From positions 1-64,000 of IMG/VR virus record IMGVR_UViG_3300032242_002123: a stretch of 64,000 bases of DNA; one strand, written 5' to 3'. Made by a program: the position numbers and the translations under genes. The number at the start of each line of letters is the position of its first letter. Position 1 is the stretch's first letter. The notes under the pieces are model-generated. The model was given only the letters and a program-made list of their open reading frames with translations. It had not been told where the DNA came from and searched no databases. Below are positions 38,192 to 47,622 of the stretch, in pieces. This DNA comes from a virus.

Positions 38192-40633
38192 GTGGATAAT
38201 ACTGCTAATTTTAATACATTAATGTCAACGGAATCTAGCGTTGATACGCTTCATATTCTACTAAAAAAAGCAAAAGAATTAGCAGCTAATGATTTAGAGT
38301 ATTTAAGATTACAAAAAAAAGCAACAGACGATAAAATTGCTCAGATAAAGGGACAATCAGAAGAAGAAATAAAAGCCAATAATCGTGCTGAATTACTTCG
38401 TAAAGCACAAGAGCTTAGACAACAAGAATGGGAAGATCGTCAAATATCTGATTATCAAGAATCATTAAGAAGAGATGAAGATGTTAGAAAAAGACAAGAG
38501 AAACTTCAACAACTTGAAGATGAAAGAATGGAAAGAGAAACTACAGCGGCTGAAGAAGCAAAAAAATCTTCTCTTCTTACTGCTGTTCCTGATAATATAA
38601 AAAATGCAAAACCTCAAGAAGAAAAAGTAGATGATAAAAAGAAAGATGGTTTATTTTCAAGATTAAACGAAGGATATAAACAATTTACAGACACATTTAA
38701 AAATGCTAAAAAACAACAAGAAGATGGAGAACAAAAAAATCTTGGAGAAAAAACAAATAGAGTTTCTTTTAACCCTGAAGGCATAAAGATATTAAAGACA
38801 TTATTAATACCTTTATATACTGGTTTAAATGTTGGAGCACTTGATGGTAAATTAAAAGAATTAATAGAAAGACAAAAGGAAATAATAGTAAACACAAAAC
38901 CAAAAAATGGATTACTTGACATGTTAGGTAAACTTCTTTTAGTGGGTGGGGTTGCTGCTACTTTAGTAGGATTATTTTGGCCTAAAATAAAAGATTGGCT
39001 TGAAAAGAAAATGGGAGTTAATCTTGATTTCTTAGAAAAATTTAGAGGTATTGTTGAAGGTATTGGAAAATTCTTCACAATGGGTGGACTAAAAATTACA
39101 TTTGGTGGTGCTTTCAAAGTAATAGGAGGAGTTATTAAAAGTTTTGGTGAACTAATTGAAACTGGATTAACTGTTGCTTTTAAATCAATATTCTCTGGTG
39201 GTGCAGCTGTTGGAGAGGCTGCTGGTGGTATAGCAAAAGCTGGAACTGGATTTAAAGGTTTATTACCAAAAATAGCTGCTGGTTTATTTAAAGGTCTAGG
39301 TGCTACTGTATTAAAAGGTATACCTGTAATTGGTGGACTTATAAGTTTAGGTTTTGCTATTAGTAGATTTAAATCAGGTGATTGGGTTGGAGGAGTTATT
39401 GATTTGGTTGGCGGTATAGCAAATTTCTTGGAACTTATACCCGGATTGGGATTAATACCAATGGCAATATCACTTGGTGCGACTGCTCTTAATACGTTTT
39501 TAGATTTTAAAGCTGGTGGGGAGAAAAATAGTCAAAGTAAAAAACTAGGTGCAATTGGTGGGTTATTTTTAGGTTTTTGGAATTTATTAAAAAAAATTCC
39601 AGTTATTGGAACCGTATTAACATTTGCTGAAGGTACAGGTCAATTTTTTACAAGTTTAATTACTGGTAATATGAGTGGTGTAAAAGATGGTTTATCTAAA
39701 ATGGCAGAAATGCCATTTGTTGGTTTAACTGTATGGCCCTTATTAGCATTACTTGATAGTGCTAAAACTGATTCACAAGGTAAGATTAATGGATTTGATT
39801 TAAGTAGTTTTTGGAAAAATTTTAAAATGAGAGTTGGTAAGACTATATTAAGTTGGTTTAGTTGGTTACCAAAATCTTGGCAGAAAGGTATAGCTGATTT
39901 AATGGGAGTTCCGTTTGAAGGTGGTAATGAAAAAGAGGGTGATGAGGGCGCAGGTACATCACAAGCTGAGAAAAAACTTGCTTCTGATAAAGCGAAACTT
40001 GCTGATTTTAATTTGGCTCATGGTGAAAAGGGTGGAGATGCCAAAGAACGTGCAGAATTAGAAAATGCTGTAAAGCAAGGTCAGGGACAAGTTGATGGTG
40101 CAAAAACATCAGGTCAACTTGAAGATGAAAAATATAAAAAATTAAAAGTAGAATACGAAAGTCAAAAAACAGAATTTGAAAAATACGATAAGGAGTCGGG
40201 TAATAATGCACCTGAAGAGCGTATGGATAAACAAGAAGCAATGTTAAAATCTAAGAAAGCATTGATAGATTATGAAAAAAATAAGAAATCAACTTTAACA
40301 GCTATACCACAAAACGCTCCTAATAATAATCAATCTTATCAACCTGCTCCGGTTGAACCACAAGTTTCAACAACACCAGAAAATGGTATTACTAAAATGA
40401 ATAGTGCTTTAAATGATAATTTAATGAAAACATTTTCTATGTTATCGGATAGATTAGCAACAAGTGTTGGTGATACATCTCAAGGTCCAACTATAATAAA
40501 CAATACTACGCAATCTGCGCCTTCACATGATAATACAAAAGAATATTTGTTTAAACCAGTTAGAGATGTGAATTACGATAAGAGAATGTCTTGGTGGGGT
40601 AATTCAATGAATTATAGGGCTACTTTACCTTAA
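38192..40633 (+). CDS. Tail tape-measure protein (813 aa), GTG start
   Basis: A long coiled-coil N-terminus (about residues 15-130), several Gly/Ala-rich hydrophobic segments in the middle (about 245-520) and a second charged coiled region near 590-690 are typical of a tape-measure protein that sets tail length and is ejected. It is longer than T4 gp29 (590). The GTG start at 38192 follows ATAAGTAGTATT. Confidence 0.85.
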   Translation: MDNTANFNTLMSTESSVDTLHILLKKAKELAANDLEYLRLQKKATDDKIAQIKGQSEEEIKANNRAELLRKAQELRQQEWEDRQISDYQESLRRDEDVRKRQEKLQQLEDERMERETTAAEEAKKSSLLTAVPDNIKNAKPQEEKVDDKKKDGLFSRLNEGYKQFTDTFKNAKKQQEDGEQKNLGEKTNRVSFNPEGIKILKTLLIPLYTGLNVGALDGKLKELIERQKEIIVNTKPKNGLLDMLGKLLLVGGVAATLVGLFWPKIKDWLEKKMGVNLDFLEKFRGIVEGIGKFFTMGGLKITFGGAFKVIGGVIKSFGELIETGLTVAFKSIFSGGAAVGEAAGGIAKAGTGFKGLLPKIAAGLFKGLGATVLKGIPVIGGLISLGFAISRFKSGDWVGGVIDLVGGIANFLELIPGLGLIPMAISLGATALNTFLDFKAGGEKNSQSKKLGAIGGLFLGFWNLLKKIPVIGTVLTFAEGTGQFFTSLITGNMSGVKDGLSKMAEMPFVGLTVWPLLALLDSAKTDSQGKINGFDLSSFWKNFKMRVGKTILSWFSWLPKSWQKGIADLMGVPFEGGNEKEGDEGAGTSQAEKKLASDKAKLADFNLAHGEKGGDAKERAELENAVKQGQGQVDGAKTSGQLEDEKYKKLKVEYESQKTEFEKYDKESGNNAPEERMDKQEAMLKSKKALIDYEKNKKSTLTAIPQNAPNNNQSYQPAPVEPQVSTTPENGITKMNSALNDNLMKTFSMLSDRLATSVGDTSQGPTIINNTTQSAPSHDNTKEYLFKPVRDVNYDKRMSWWGNSMNYRATLP

Positions 40634-40635
40634 CG

Positions 40636-40647
40636 TAATAAATATTA
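40636..40647 (+). promoter_or_regulatory. Late-type palindromic promoter element
   Basis: TAATA-AA-TATTA, 4 nt before the ATG at 40652. Confidence 0.5.
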
Positions 40648-40651
40648 TATA

Positions 40652-41767
40652 ATGAGTGTGATAACAGATTTATGGAATGAATCAAGTTCATGGGCTATTA
40701 ATAGCAGCATGAAGAATGAATATTTTTCTGCTGAACCTAGACAATCATCATTTTTAGGTATAAAAAGTACAGCTTATAGTACATTAAAATCAGTAAACGG
40801 TACAGTTGATGTCTGGAAAGACATGTATTGGTCAAATTCTGGTAGTAAGGATGAAGTTCCATCTATACATGCAATAGAACACGAATTAAGATATGGAACT
40901 ACTGCAACTCAATTTGCTAATCTTTTAAGTGAATTAGGTAAAGGATTATTTAATTCTAATCATACTGTTGATAGTTTTGTTAATTTGTATGCGGCAAAAC
41001 CAACAGGATTTACATATAATTTTCCTTGGTTATTAAATAGTGGATCTAATTTAAAAACTATAACAAATTCATGGGCTAAAACGGAAGGCTTGGGTGATAT
41101 GTTATCATCAATGGGTGGTACTGGAGGTTCTGGTGGTAAAGCTGGTCTTGGTGATTTATTGGGAACTGCTGTTGGTGTTGTAATTGGTGCAGTAACTCCG
41201 GGGTTTGGATTTGAAGATACAAAAGCTTATGGTGGTACAAATGAACAACAGATAACTATAACATTTCCGTTATATAATACTTTAGATGCACAATCTGCAT
41301 ATAGACATTTTACATTTATAAATCTTTTTACATTTCAAAATTTAAAAACAAGAACATCTTTAATGTCCTTTATACCACCAAAAATATACACAGTAGATTC
41401 TGGTGCTTTGGGTGGTGTATATATGGCAGCTGCTGTTGTTAGTGATTTTAAAGTAGATAGTATTGGTACAACAAGAGCAATGAGTGATTGGGGTGGTTAT
41501 GGTTCAACCAGTATATTAATACCTGAAGCTTATAAAGTTAGTATAACTTTTACAGATCTTCTTTCACAAAGTTCAAATGTATTTGCTGGTACTATGGGTG
41601 GAACTAAAGTGAAAATTACTAATGGATTAGGGGTACAAGATGCCATTAAAGAATTAGCATCAACCGATCCTAATACACAACCTCAAGTAAATGCCGTTCA
41701 ACCTCAAACTGCACCAAATATACAATTAAATTCACCAATTCTTAATACAGGTTCAACGTTTAAATGA
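40652..41767 (+). CDS. Baseplate/tail-tube junction protein, gp48/gp54-like (371 aa)
   Basis: The C-terminal half has a tube-like pattern (ITFPLYNT, FTFINLFTFQN, SLMSFIPPKIYTVD, ILIPEAYKVSITFTDLL). Such proteins cap the baseplate and start tube assembly. The N-terminal half contains a Gly-rich hydrophobic segment (about residues 150-185). It sits between the tape measure and the gp53-like gene. Which of gp48 or gp54 it matches cannot be decided. Confidence 0.65.
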   Translation: MSVITDLWNESSSWAINSSMKNEYFSAEPRQSSFLGIKSTAYSTLKSVNGTVDVWKDMYWSNSGSKDEVPSIHAIEHELRYGTTATQFANLLSELGKGLFNSNHTVDSFVNLYAAKPTGFTYNFPWLLNSGSNLKTITNSWAKTEGLGDMLSSMGGTGGSGGKAGLGDLLGTAVGVVIGAVTPGFGFEDTKAYGGTNEQQITITFPLYNTLDAQSAYRHFTFINLFTFQNLKTRTSLMSFIPPKIYTVDSGALGGVYMAAAVVSDFKVDSIGTTRAMSDWGGYGSTSILIPEAYKVSITFTDLLSQSSNVFAGTMGGTKVKITNGLGVQDAIKELASTDPNTQPQVNAVQPQTAPNIQLNSPILNTGSTFK

Positions 41768-41777
41768 TAATTAAAAT

Positions 41778-42134
41778 ATGAAACAAGTTGATTTTCCAGA
41801 TTTACCTCAGTTATCTCTCTATAGATATGAGAATTTTTTAAATATCTATACGGATAATGACGGTACACGTTTTTATAATTTATTAAGATCGATTAATATA
41901 TTCCCTGCAACTGATAGTTCAGTTGAAATCAATTATGATGTTAATTTAAATGATACTTGGTTATATATTTCTTACAAATATTACGGAACAATATATTTAT
42001 GGTGGTTAGTTTGTGAATATAATAGAGTAAAAGACCCAACAAAACAACCCGAAGCAGGAACAACTATAAAATTACTTAAAAAAGATTATGCATGGGCTGT
42101 TATTTCTAATTTAAATTCACAAATTAGTAATTAA
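41778..42134 (+). CDS. Baseplate wedge protein with LysM-like fold, gp53-like (118 aa)
   Basis: NDTWLYISYKYYGTIYLWWL followed by VCEYNRVKDPTKQPEAG matches the LysM-type core seen in gp53-like wedge proteins. It joins baseplate wedges. The last 11 nt overlap the end of an antisense gene. Confidence 0.8.
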   Translation: MKQVDFPDLPQLSLYRYENFLNIYTDNDGTRFYNLLRSINIFPATDSSVEINYDVNLNDTWLYISYKYYGTIYLWWLVCEYNRVKDPTKQPEAGTTIKLLKKDYAWAVISNLNSQISN

Positions 42135-42522
42135 AAAAATCATTTAAATCAAAATAAAATCTAACATAAGCTATTTTTTTAGTATTTTTAGTTTTTTTAC
42201 CTATTGAATAAGAATATATTATATTTTTTATTTTAAACATGTTTTGTTTTTGCATTATTTCATCAAATATATGTAATTCCATTTCAACTTCTGAATGATT
42301 AACATAGTAATCAATTATATCTTGTTCTGTAATTGATTCTAATATATCGTTTGTTTTTAATTCATTTAATTTATTTTTAAATTTCAACCACAATCCTTTT
42401 TTATCAAATAAACTTAATCTATAAATAGGCCATTTACTAATATAATTTAAAATTAAATCTTTTTTACCTAATATTATATTTGTTTCTTCTTCTTTGGGGG
42501 TCGATTTATTCATATTTCCCAT
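42124..42522 (-). CDS. Hypothetical protein on the minus strand inside the tail module (132 aa)
   Basis: A charged 132-residue protein with no recognised domain. It is the only short minus-strand gene between gp53-like and terminase genes, a possible late insertion. Its start shares one palindromic element with the terminase gene on the other strand. Confidence 0.6.
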   Translation of the reverse strand: MGNMNKSTPKEEETNIILGKKDLILNYISKWPIYRLSLFDKKGLWLKFKNKLNELKTNDILESITEQDIIDYYVNHSEVEMELHIFDEIMQKQNMFKIKNIIYSYSIGKKTKNTKKIAYVRFYFDLNDFFNY

Positions 42523-42532
42523 AAGTATTTAT
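42521..42532. promoter_or_regulatory. Shared divergent late-type element
   Basis: ATAAGTATTTAT reads ATAAATACTTAT on the other strand, so both directions fit the late-type motif. It lies 7 nt before the terminase ATG (42540) and overlaps the minus-strand ATG (42522). Confidence 0.55.
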
Positions 42533-42539
42533 TAGTCAA

Positions 42540-44423
42540 ATGCCAAGAAAGAAAAAAACAGAGGAAATATCACCTTTAGATAATCTTAATACAGAAGATA
42601 TTTTAATTGATGGTAATTTTTATAAAGGTAATGAAAATCTTTTAAGAGGTAAAGCTCAAATTAAATGGACACCAGAGATGATCGAAGAGATCAAACTCTG
42701 TGCAAAAAAAGTTTTACATTTTGCTGAAGAATATTTTTATATTATTACCGAAGAAGGTAAAGAAAAAATTACTTTATACAAATATCAGAAACAACTTTTA
42801 AAAGCTTTTAATAGTAATAGATTTAATGTGGTGCTTTCCAGCCGTCAGAGTGGAAAAACAACTACAATCACCATTTATGCTCTTTGGATGGTGTGTTTCC
42901 AAGAAGATAAGAGAGTAACAATTGTTGCAAATAAAGAAAGTACGGCAAAAGAAATTTATGCTCGTATTAAAATGTCATTTGAAGAACTTCCAATTTGGAT
43001 GAAACCATCTGTAAAGTCCTTTAGAAATGATGGATTTGATCTAGAAAATGGTTCAAGAATAACCGTTGCATCAACATCAACATCTTCTGCTCGTGGAACG
43101 ACAAGTAATCTCCTCATTATTGACGAAATGGCACATTGTCAAAATGAACTCATGAAAGAATTGTGGAAATCTGCTATTCCTATTATTTCTTCCATGAAAA
43201 AATCACAACTTGTGGTTATCAGTACACCTAATGGTGTTGATAATAAATTTTATGAACTGGTAGAACAAGCTAAAAAACCTAATAGTGATTGGCATTTGGA
43301 AACAGTTAACTGGTGGGACGTTCCCGGTAGAGACGAACAATGGAAAAAAGAAGCAATGGATGCTATTGGTTCAAAAGAAGACTTTGATCAAGAGTATGGA
43401 AATGTATTCCATGAAAAAGGAAAGACTGCTATTGATCCTGAATTACTTGAACAATTAAAAGCACAATGTAGAGAACCTATACTTGTCATGGATAATGGTT
43501 CTTATAAAGTTTTCAATGAACCAAATCCAGAAAGTTTCTATGCAATTGGTGTTGATGTTGGAGAAGGTATAGGAAGATCAAATACAGTTGCACAAATATT
43601 AGATTTTTCCGATTTAACAAGGATAAAACAAGTTGCAATTTATTCTACAAATCAAATGAGTCCTTTCCATTTTGGAACAAGACTTATGGGTATTCTGGAT
43701 GATTGGGGTAGACCTCCTATTTTAGTTGAAAATAATAACAATGGACAACAGGTATTGGATGTTTTATGTCATACTCATAACTATGAATCAGTAGTTTCTT
43801 ACCAATTTGATGGTATGAGTAAACATTATAATAAAGAAGCAAGATTTGGTATTCATAATCATACTAATACTCGTTATAGAGGTGTTACAAATTTTAGATA
43901 TTGGGCTAATAGTTTAAAAGCTTTAGAACTATATGATATGGATACGCTATTAGAACTTAGTAATTTTGTTAGACATCCTAATTTTACATTTAGTAAACGA
44001 AAAGATGAAGATTTAGACGATAGAGTTTTATCTTTAATATGGGGTTTATTCATTTTAGATCCAGCAATTGCTTTAAAATATTACAATATTATTGAAACTG
44101 ATGATCAAGGTAGACCTTTAAAAATACAACCTCTTATTGATAATTCAGATTTAATAAAGAAAAGCCCACTTTGTTACGGTCAAATATCTAGTTTTAAGAA
44201 AAATAACAATTTAATAAATACTGGTGTTAGTTTTGTAGGTAAATTTGATATGAAAGCTCCTATAACTATGGAACAAGAAGCAATAGAACTTCAAAGTTGG
44301 CTTTCTAATTGGGGTAATGTTGGTCCTCAACCACCATCAGTTGATTCAATTGATAGAGATAAAATGGACGGTAAAGATAAATTATATAATGGGGAAGAAT
44401 GGAGACCCGCAATAATAATATGA
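42540..44423 (+). CDS. Terminase large subunit, gp17-like (627 aa)
   Basis: The ATPase motor and nuclease for DNA packaging. Walker A SSRQSGKTTT (about residue 99), Walker B NLLIIDEMAH (about 192), a coupling motif VISTPNG, and a nuclease Asp in GVDVGEG (about 336) with a later Asp pair (DEDLDDRV) are present. Length is near T4 gp17 (610), and no intein is visible. The stop overlaps the next start (ATGA). Confidence 0.95.
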   Translation: MPRKKKTEEISPLDNLNTEDILIDGNFYKGNENLLRGKAQIKWTPEMIEEIKLCAKKVLHFAEEYFYIITEEGKEKITLYKYQKQLLKAFNSNRFNVVLSSRQSGKTTTITIYALWMVCFQEDKRVTIVANKESTAKEIYARIKMSFEELPIWMKPSVKSFRNDGFDLENGSRITVASTSTSSARGTTSNLLIIDEMAHCQNELMKELWKSAIPIISSMKKSQLVVISTPNGVDNKFYELVEQAKKPNSDWHLETVNWWDVPGRDEQWKKEAMDAIGSKEDFDQEYGNVFHEKGKTAIDPELLEQLKAQCREPILVMDNGSYKVFNEPNPESFYAIGVDVGEGIGRSNTVAQILDFSDLTRIKQVAIYSTNQMSPFHFGTRLMGILDDWGRPPILVENNNNGQQVLDVLCHTHNYESVVSYQFDGMSKHYNKEARFGIHNHTNTRYRGVTNFRYWANSLKALELYDMDTLLELSNFVRHPNFTFSKRKDEDLDDRVLSLIWGLFILDPAIALKYYNIIETDDQGRPLKIQPLIDNSDLIKKSPLCYGQISSFKKNNNLINTGVSFVGKFDMKAPITMEQEAIELQSWLSNWGNVGPQPPSVDSIDRDKMDGKDKLYNGEEWRPAIII

Positions 44424-45010
44424 TACAAACACCACTTAACAGATCTAGGAGCGATAAATTTCAATTAATTTTGGATTTACCGCTTGCTTTAAAAAAGCTT
44501 TATAATTCAGCTGTAGGCGACAATTATAAAGTTGATCCTATTCAATTTTCCATATATGGTTCTCCTGTCCCCTCTATCAATGTACCCGCTATTGATGTTT
44601 CTTTTGGTGGGCAAATTTATAAAACATCTTCTTTTTCAAGACCTGCATATGACCCATTACAGATAAAATTTCTTGTAGATAGTGGTTATAAAAATTATTG
44701 GACACTTTGGAACTGGCTTAATCTTTTAAATAATTATAAAAAATCAACTTCTGATGCAGTAACAACAATTGAAAATTCAAAAATATTATCTCATCCAATG
44801 CATGAATATACTTCTAATTTTACAATTTATGGTTTGGATGAATTTAACAAACAAATAATATCTTTTAAATATACACATGTACTTCCTACTTCATTAAGTG
44901 AAATATCATATTCTAATCAAGAAGCAAATGAAATCAATTCAACAATAACATTTGTATTTAATCAATTAGAAGTTGAACTTATAAAAGATGTTGATCAAGT
45001 AAACTGTTAA
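44420..45010 (+). CDS. Tube-fold tail/baseplate protein (196 aa)
   Basis: The pattern FQLILDLPLALKKLY, SPVPSINVPAIDVSFGGQ, SSFSRPAYDPLQIKFLVDSG, WTLWNWLNLLN looks like a tube- or baseplate-tube protein. The ATG at 44420 overlaps the terminase stop and is preferred to 44399, inside the terminase gene. The third tube-like protein of the module. Confidence 0.65.
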   Translation: MIQTPLNRSRSDKFQLILDLPLALKKLYNSAVGDNYKVDPIQFSIYGSPVPSINVPAIDVSFGGQIYKTSSFSRPAYDPLQIKFLVDSGYKNYWTLWNWLNLLNNYKKSTSDAVTTIENSKILSHPMHEYTSNFTIYGLDEFNKQIISFKYTHVLPTSLSEISYSNQEANEINSTITFVFNQLEVELIKDVDQVNC

Positions 45011-45011
45011 T

Positions 45012-46706
45012 ATGGGATTATCTAATTTATCATATGCTGGTGGTTCATATGGAGCAAATCCAGAAAATTTACCTACTACATCACAGAATAGTTTGGGAAA
45101 TATGTCTAAACAGAAAGGAACTCTACATCAAATTAGAGATCAATTTTATTACATTGAAATTGCAATGTATAATCAAATTGAAGGACAAAAACCATTATAT
45201 GTTCCTTTCTTTTTTGTAGATTCTATTTCTATCCATGAATCAATATATAATTTTATAACAAAAGGTGAAATTGTATTGAATACTGATTTTGAAATATTTA
45301 CTAGAGGTTCTCAGGGTAAAGATGAAGTAAAAGCTCCTTATATAGATAGAACAGATGGTAGAAATAGAATTCATATTATAATTCGTCCTGTTGAGGTAAC
45401 TTCAGAAAATGATAATATTACTTTAGTAGATAATGATAAAAAATTTCCTAAAAAATATTGGGAACTTGATATGGATTTTGTTGTAATAGATATACAAGAT
45501 TTACCTATTCAAAATGCGCAAAGAAAACAAAGACGATATATTTTTGTAGAAGAAAGATATCAATTATTAAAAGAAAAAAATTTAGAATGGTCTTCTATTA
45601 CAATTGCAGCAAAACAATTAAAAAAGAAAAATGTAGAAATAAAAGATTCAGAAGGTGCTTTAAATCCAAATGATATATTAAAAGAATTTTTAACAATTGT
45701 ATCAACTAATAATAATACAATGCCAAAAATAAAAGTAGGTTTTGATAATAAAGGAACTATAGATAATCCAAATATTGATTTTGATAAAATTGATAATGCT
45801 AATTGGGATGCTGGTAAACCGGATAATAAAGCTCTTATTATACCAACTGCAAATTCAACAGCATTAGATGACTTATTTATGATTTTATCTCATTGTACAT
45901 CATCAGATGGATTTCCCGTAATACTTGATTATGGTAGAAATAGTGAAGAAAAAGGTTGGCAGTTAATTTCACTTTCAAAGTTTTTTGAAAAAGCATCAGA
46001 ACAACAAGTTGAAAGATTGATAGTGGAAGATGGTTTAATGCCAAATACTGATAATGATGAACCTCCACCGTATGTAGCAAGAGCAGATGATCAACCCGGT
46101 ACACAAACTAAAAATTTCACATCATTAGTGGCATCAAAAATACAAAAATATAGCTTTTCACCTATGGTAGCATTGGATGATGCCAGAATATTAAATTCAC
46201 CAACTGTATTTTTTGATGAACATACTGGTTCTTTTAATATTATCAAAAAAGATAACACTGCACAAAATGTAATAAGCAAATTAAAGGAATTAGCTACTAA
46301 AGGGTTATATACATTTAAAAATAAATCAGCAACAAAACCTCAAATTGTTATTAATTTAAATCAGACGAAAAAAACTGGTCAAATGACAAAATATGAACAT
46401 GCCATAAATGGTCCTTATGGTTTAAAAACAGCACCTTTAAATCAAATGATTCTAGATGCTATATTTTTAAATCAATCTTTGGCGTTTCAGTGTCCCGGTT
46501 TAACAATAAGAACTCCCGGTAAATTTGTATTTGTTGATAGACTTGGTTCAAGTGAAACAAATCCTTTTGATGATAGATTTTTAGGTCAATGGTTTGTAAC
46601 AAGCGTTTCTCATTTGTTTACACAATCAACATATGTGACTGAACTTGTAGGTAATAAGATTGATAGCTTTTCAACTTTATGGCCTGAAGAAGATAGTAAA
46701 TATTAA
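45012..46706 (+). CDS. Baseplate hub protein, gp27-like (564 aa)
   Basis: An N-terminal domain with IEIAMYNQIEGQKPLYVPFF and a C-terminal tube-like domain ending GQWFVTSVSHLFTQSTYVTE fit the hub proteins that link tube and spike. It directly follows the tube-fold gene and precedes the peptidase and spike genes, as expected for the hub. Assignment is by context and pattern. Confidence 0.65.
   Translation: MGLSNLSYAGGSYGANPENLPTTSQNSLGNMSKQKGTLHQIRDQFYYIEIAMYNQIEGQKPLYVPFFFVDSISIHESIYNFITKGEIVLNTDFEIFTRGSQGKDEVKAPYIDRTDGRNRIHIIIRPVEVTSENDNITLVDNDKKFPKKYWELDMDFVVIDIQDLPIQNAQRKQRRYIFVEERYQLLKEKNLEWSSITIAAKQLKKKNVEIKDSEGALNPNDILKEFLTIVSTNNNTMPKIKVGFDNKGTIDNPNIDFDKIDNANWDAGKPDNKALIIPTANSTALDDLFMILSHCTSSDGFPVILDYGRNSEEKGWQLISLSKFFEKASEQQVERLIVEDGLMPNTDNDEPPPYVARADDQPGTQTKNFTSLVASKIQKYSFSPMVALDDARILNSPTVFFDEHTGSFNIIKKDNTAQNVISKLKELATKGLYTFKNKSATKPQIVINLNQTKKTGQMTKYEHAINGPYGLKTAPLNQMILDAIFLNQSLAFQCPGLTIRTPGKFVFVDRLGSSETNPFDDRFLGQWFVTSVSHLFTQSTYVTELVGNKIDSFSTLWPEEDSKY
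46696..46706 (+). promoter_or_regulatory. Late-type promoter element
   Basis: GTAAATATTAA overlaps the hub stop codon and ends 1 nt before the ATG at 46708. Confidence 0.45.
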
Positions 46707-46707
46707 T

Positions 46708-47019
46708 ATGGACAAGAATAATTTAAGAAATGCTATACAGCAAAATAGAATGAAAGATTTGGCTTCTTCTAATAAACCTAATTATCCATCAATACCACAA
46801 ATGGCTAAAAATTTAGGCAATGATATTATTAAAAATGTTCAAAGTGTTGCAGCTGGAAATCCTTTAAATGCAGATCAAGCAGAAGGTAATAGAAGAAAAT
46901 CTATTTGTAGTTCTTGTGAGTTCTTTAATAAAGAACAAGATAGATGTACAAAATGTGGTTGTTATATGGCAGTTAAAGCTTATCTTAAAGCTTCAAATTG
47001 TCCTATTGGCAAGTGGTAG
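46708..47019 (+). CDS. Small Cys-cluster protein, paralogue of 8178 (103 aa)
   Basis: The C-terminal 40 residues read C-x2-C-x8-C-x2-C-G-C, then ASNCPIGKW, nearly the same design as the product at 8178. The N-terminal half is helical with an Asn/Lys-rich start. A zinc-binding knuckle is likely. The ATG at 46708 is preferred because a late-type element ends directly before it. Convergent overlap of 27 nt with the dNMP kinase gene. Confidence 0.7.
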   Translation: MDKNNLRNAIQQNRMKDLASSNKPNYPSIPQMAKNLGNDIIKNVQSVAAGNPLNADQAEGNRRKSICSSCEFFNKEQDRCTKCGCYMAVKAYLKASNCPIGKW

Positions 47020-47595
47020 ATAGTATTCATCAATAATCCATTTTGCTTGTTGATTAATAAGTTCTCTATGTTCTGAACTTTGTTCATCTAAAGAGTCCCA
47101 AACTACCTCGAAGTCTGCTATATTTTTAATAATACAATTATTAACCTTTTCAGTTTCATTTGCATCAAAAACTCCTTTCCTTTCTACAAAAATAAGAAGT
47201 CCATTTACTTCATTTTTTAACCAATAAACTTCATCACTTGGATATTGTACATAACGAATATCAGGTAAAATGTTAATGCAATTGGGCTTAGGTTCAAAAC
47301 GATCAATAAAATACCTACCTTGTGTTTTCTTTCTTTGCATCTTGCCATATTCAACAAGTAATGGACGCATGAATTCTTTTTCATCTGAATCTTCAGTAAA
47401 AGCATCAAGTTCAAAATTATCCATTAAAACGTCAAATAAATCAGCTTTTACCTGATCGCCAGCTATGGATTTGCGAACTGCTTCCATGTTTATTTTAGCA
47501 AATTCTCTAATTAAAGCACGACAAAGAGTATCTTTTCCTGCTCTAGCAGCACCAGCTATACCAATAGGAGGGTATGAAAATTGATCTTTTAGCAT
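46993..47595 (-). CDS. Deoxynucleoside monophosphate kinase, T4 gp1-like (200 aa)
   Basis: P-loop GAARAGKDTL at residues 14-23, followed by helical substrate-binding segments (VEYGKMQRKKTQGRYFIDRF) and DIRYVQYPSDE. This matches the T4 gene 1 type kinase that phosphorylates dNMPs. It is a metabolic gene inserted antisense between tail genes. Confidence 0.82.
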   Translation of the reverse strand: MLKDQFSYPPIGIAGAARAGKDTLCRALIREFAKINMEAVRKSIAGDQVKADLFDVLMDNFELDAFTEDSDEKEFMRPLLVEYGKMQRKKTQGRYFIDRFEPKPNCINILPDIRYVQYPSDEVYWLKNEVNGLLIFVERKGVFDANETEKVNNCIIKNIADFEVVWDSLDEQSSEHRELINQQAKWIIDEYYLPLANRTI

Positions 47596-47622
47596 AAATA
47601 TAGTATATACTAAAACAATACC

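Noticed and set aside
38614-39117. 167-aa minus-strand ORF opposite the tape-measure gene
   Set aside because: Antisense to a well-supported long gene, with no start element and low-complexity composition.
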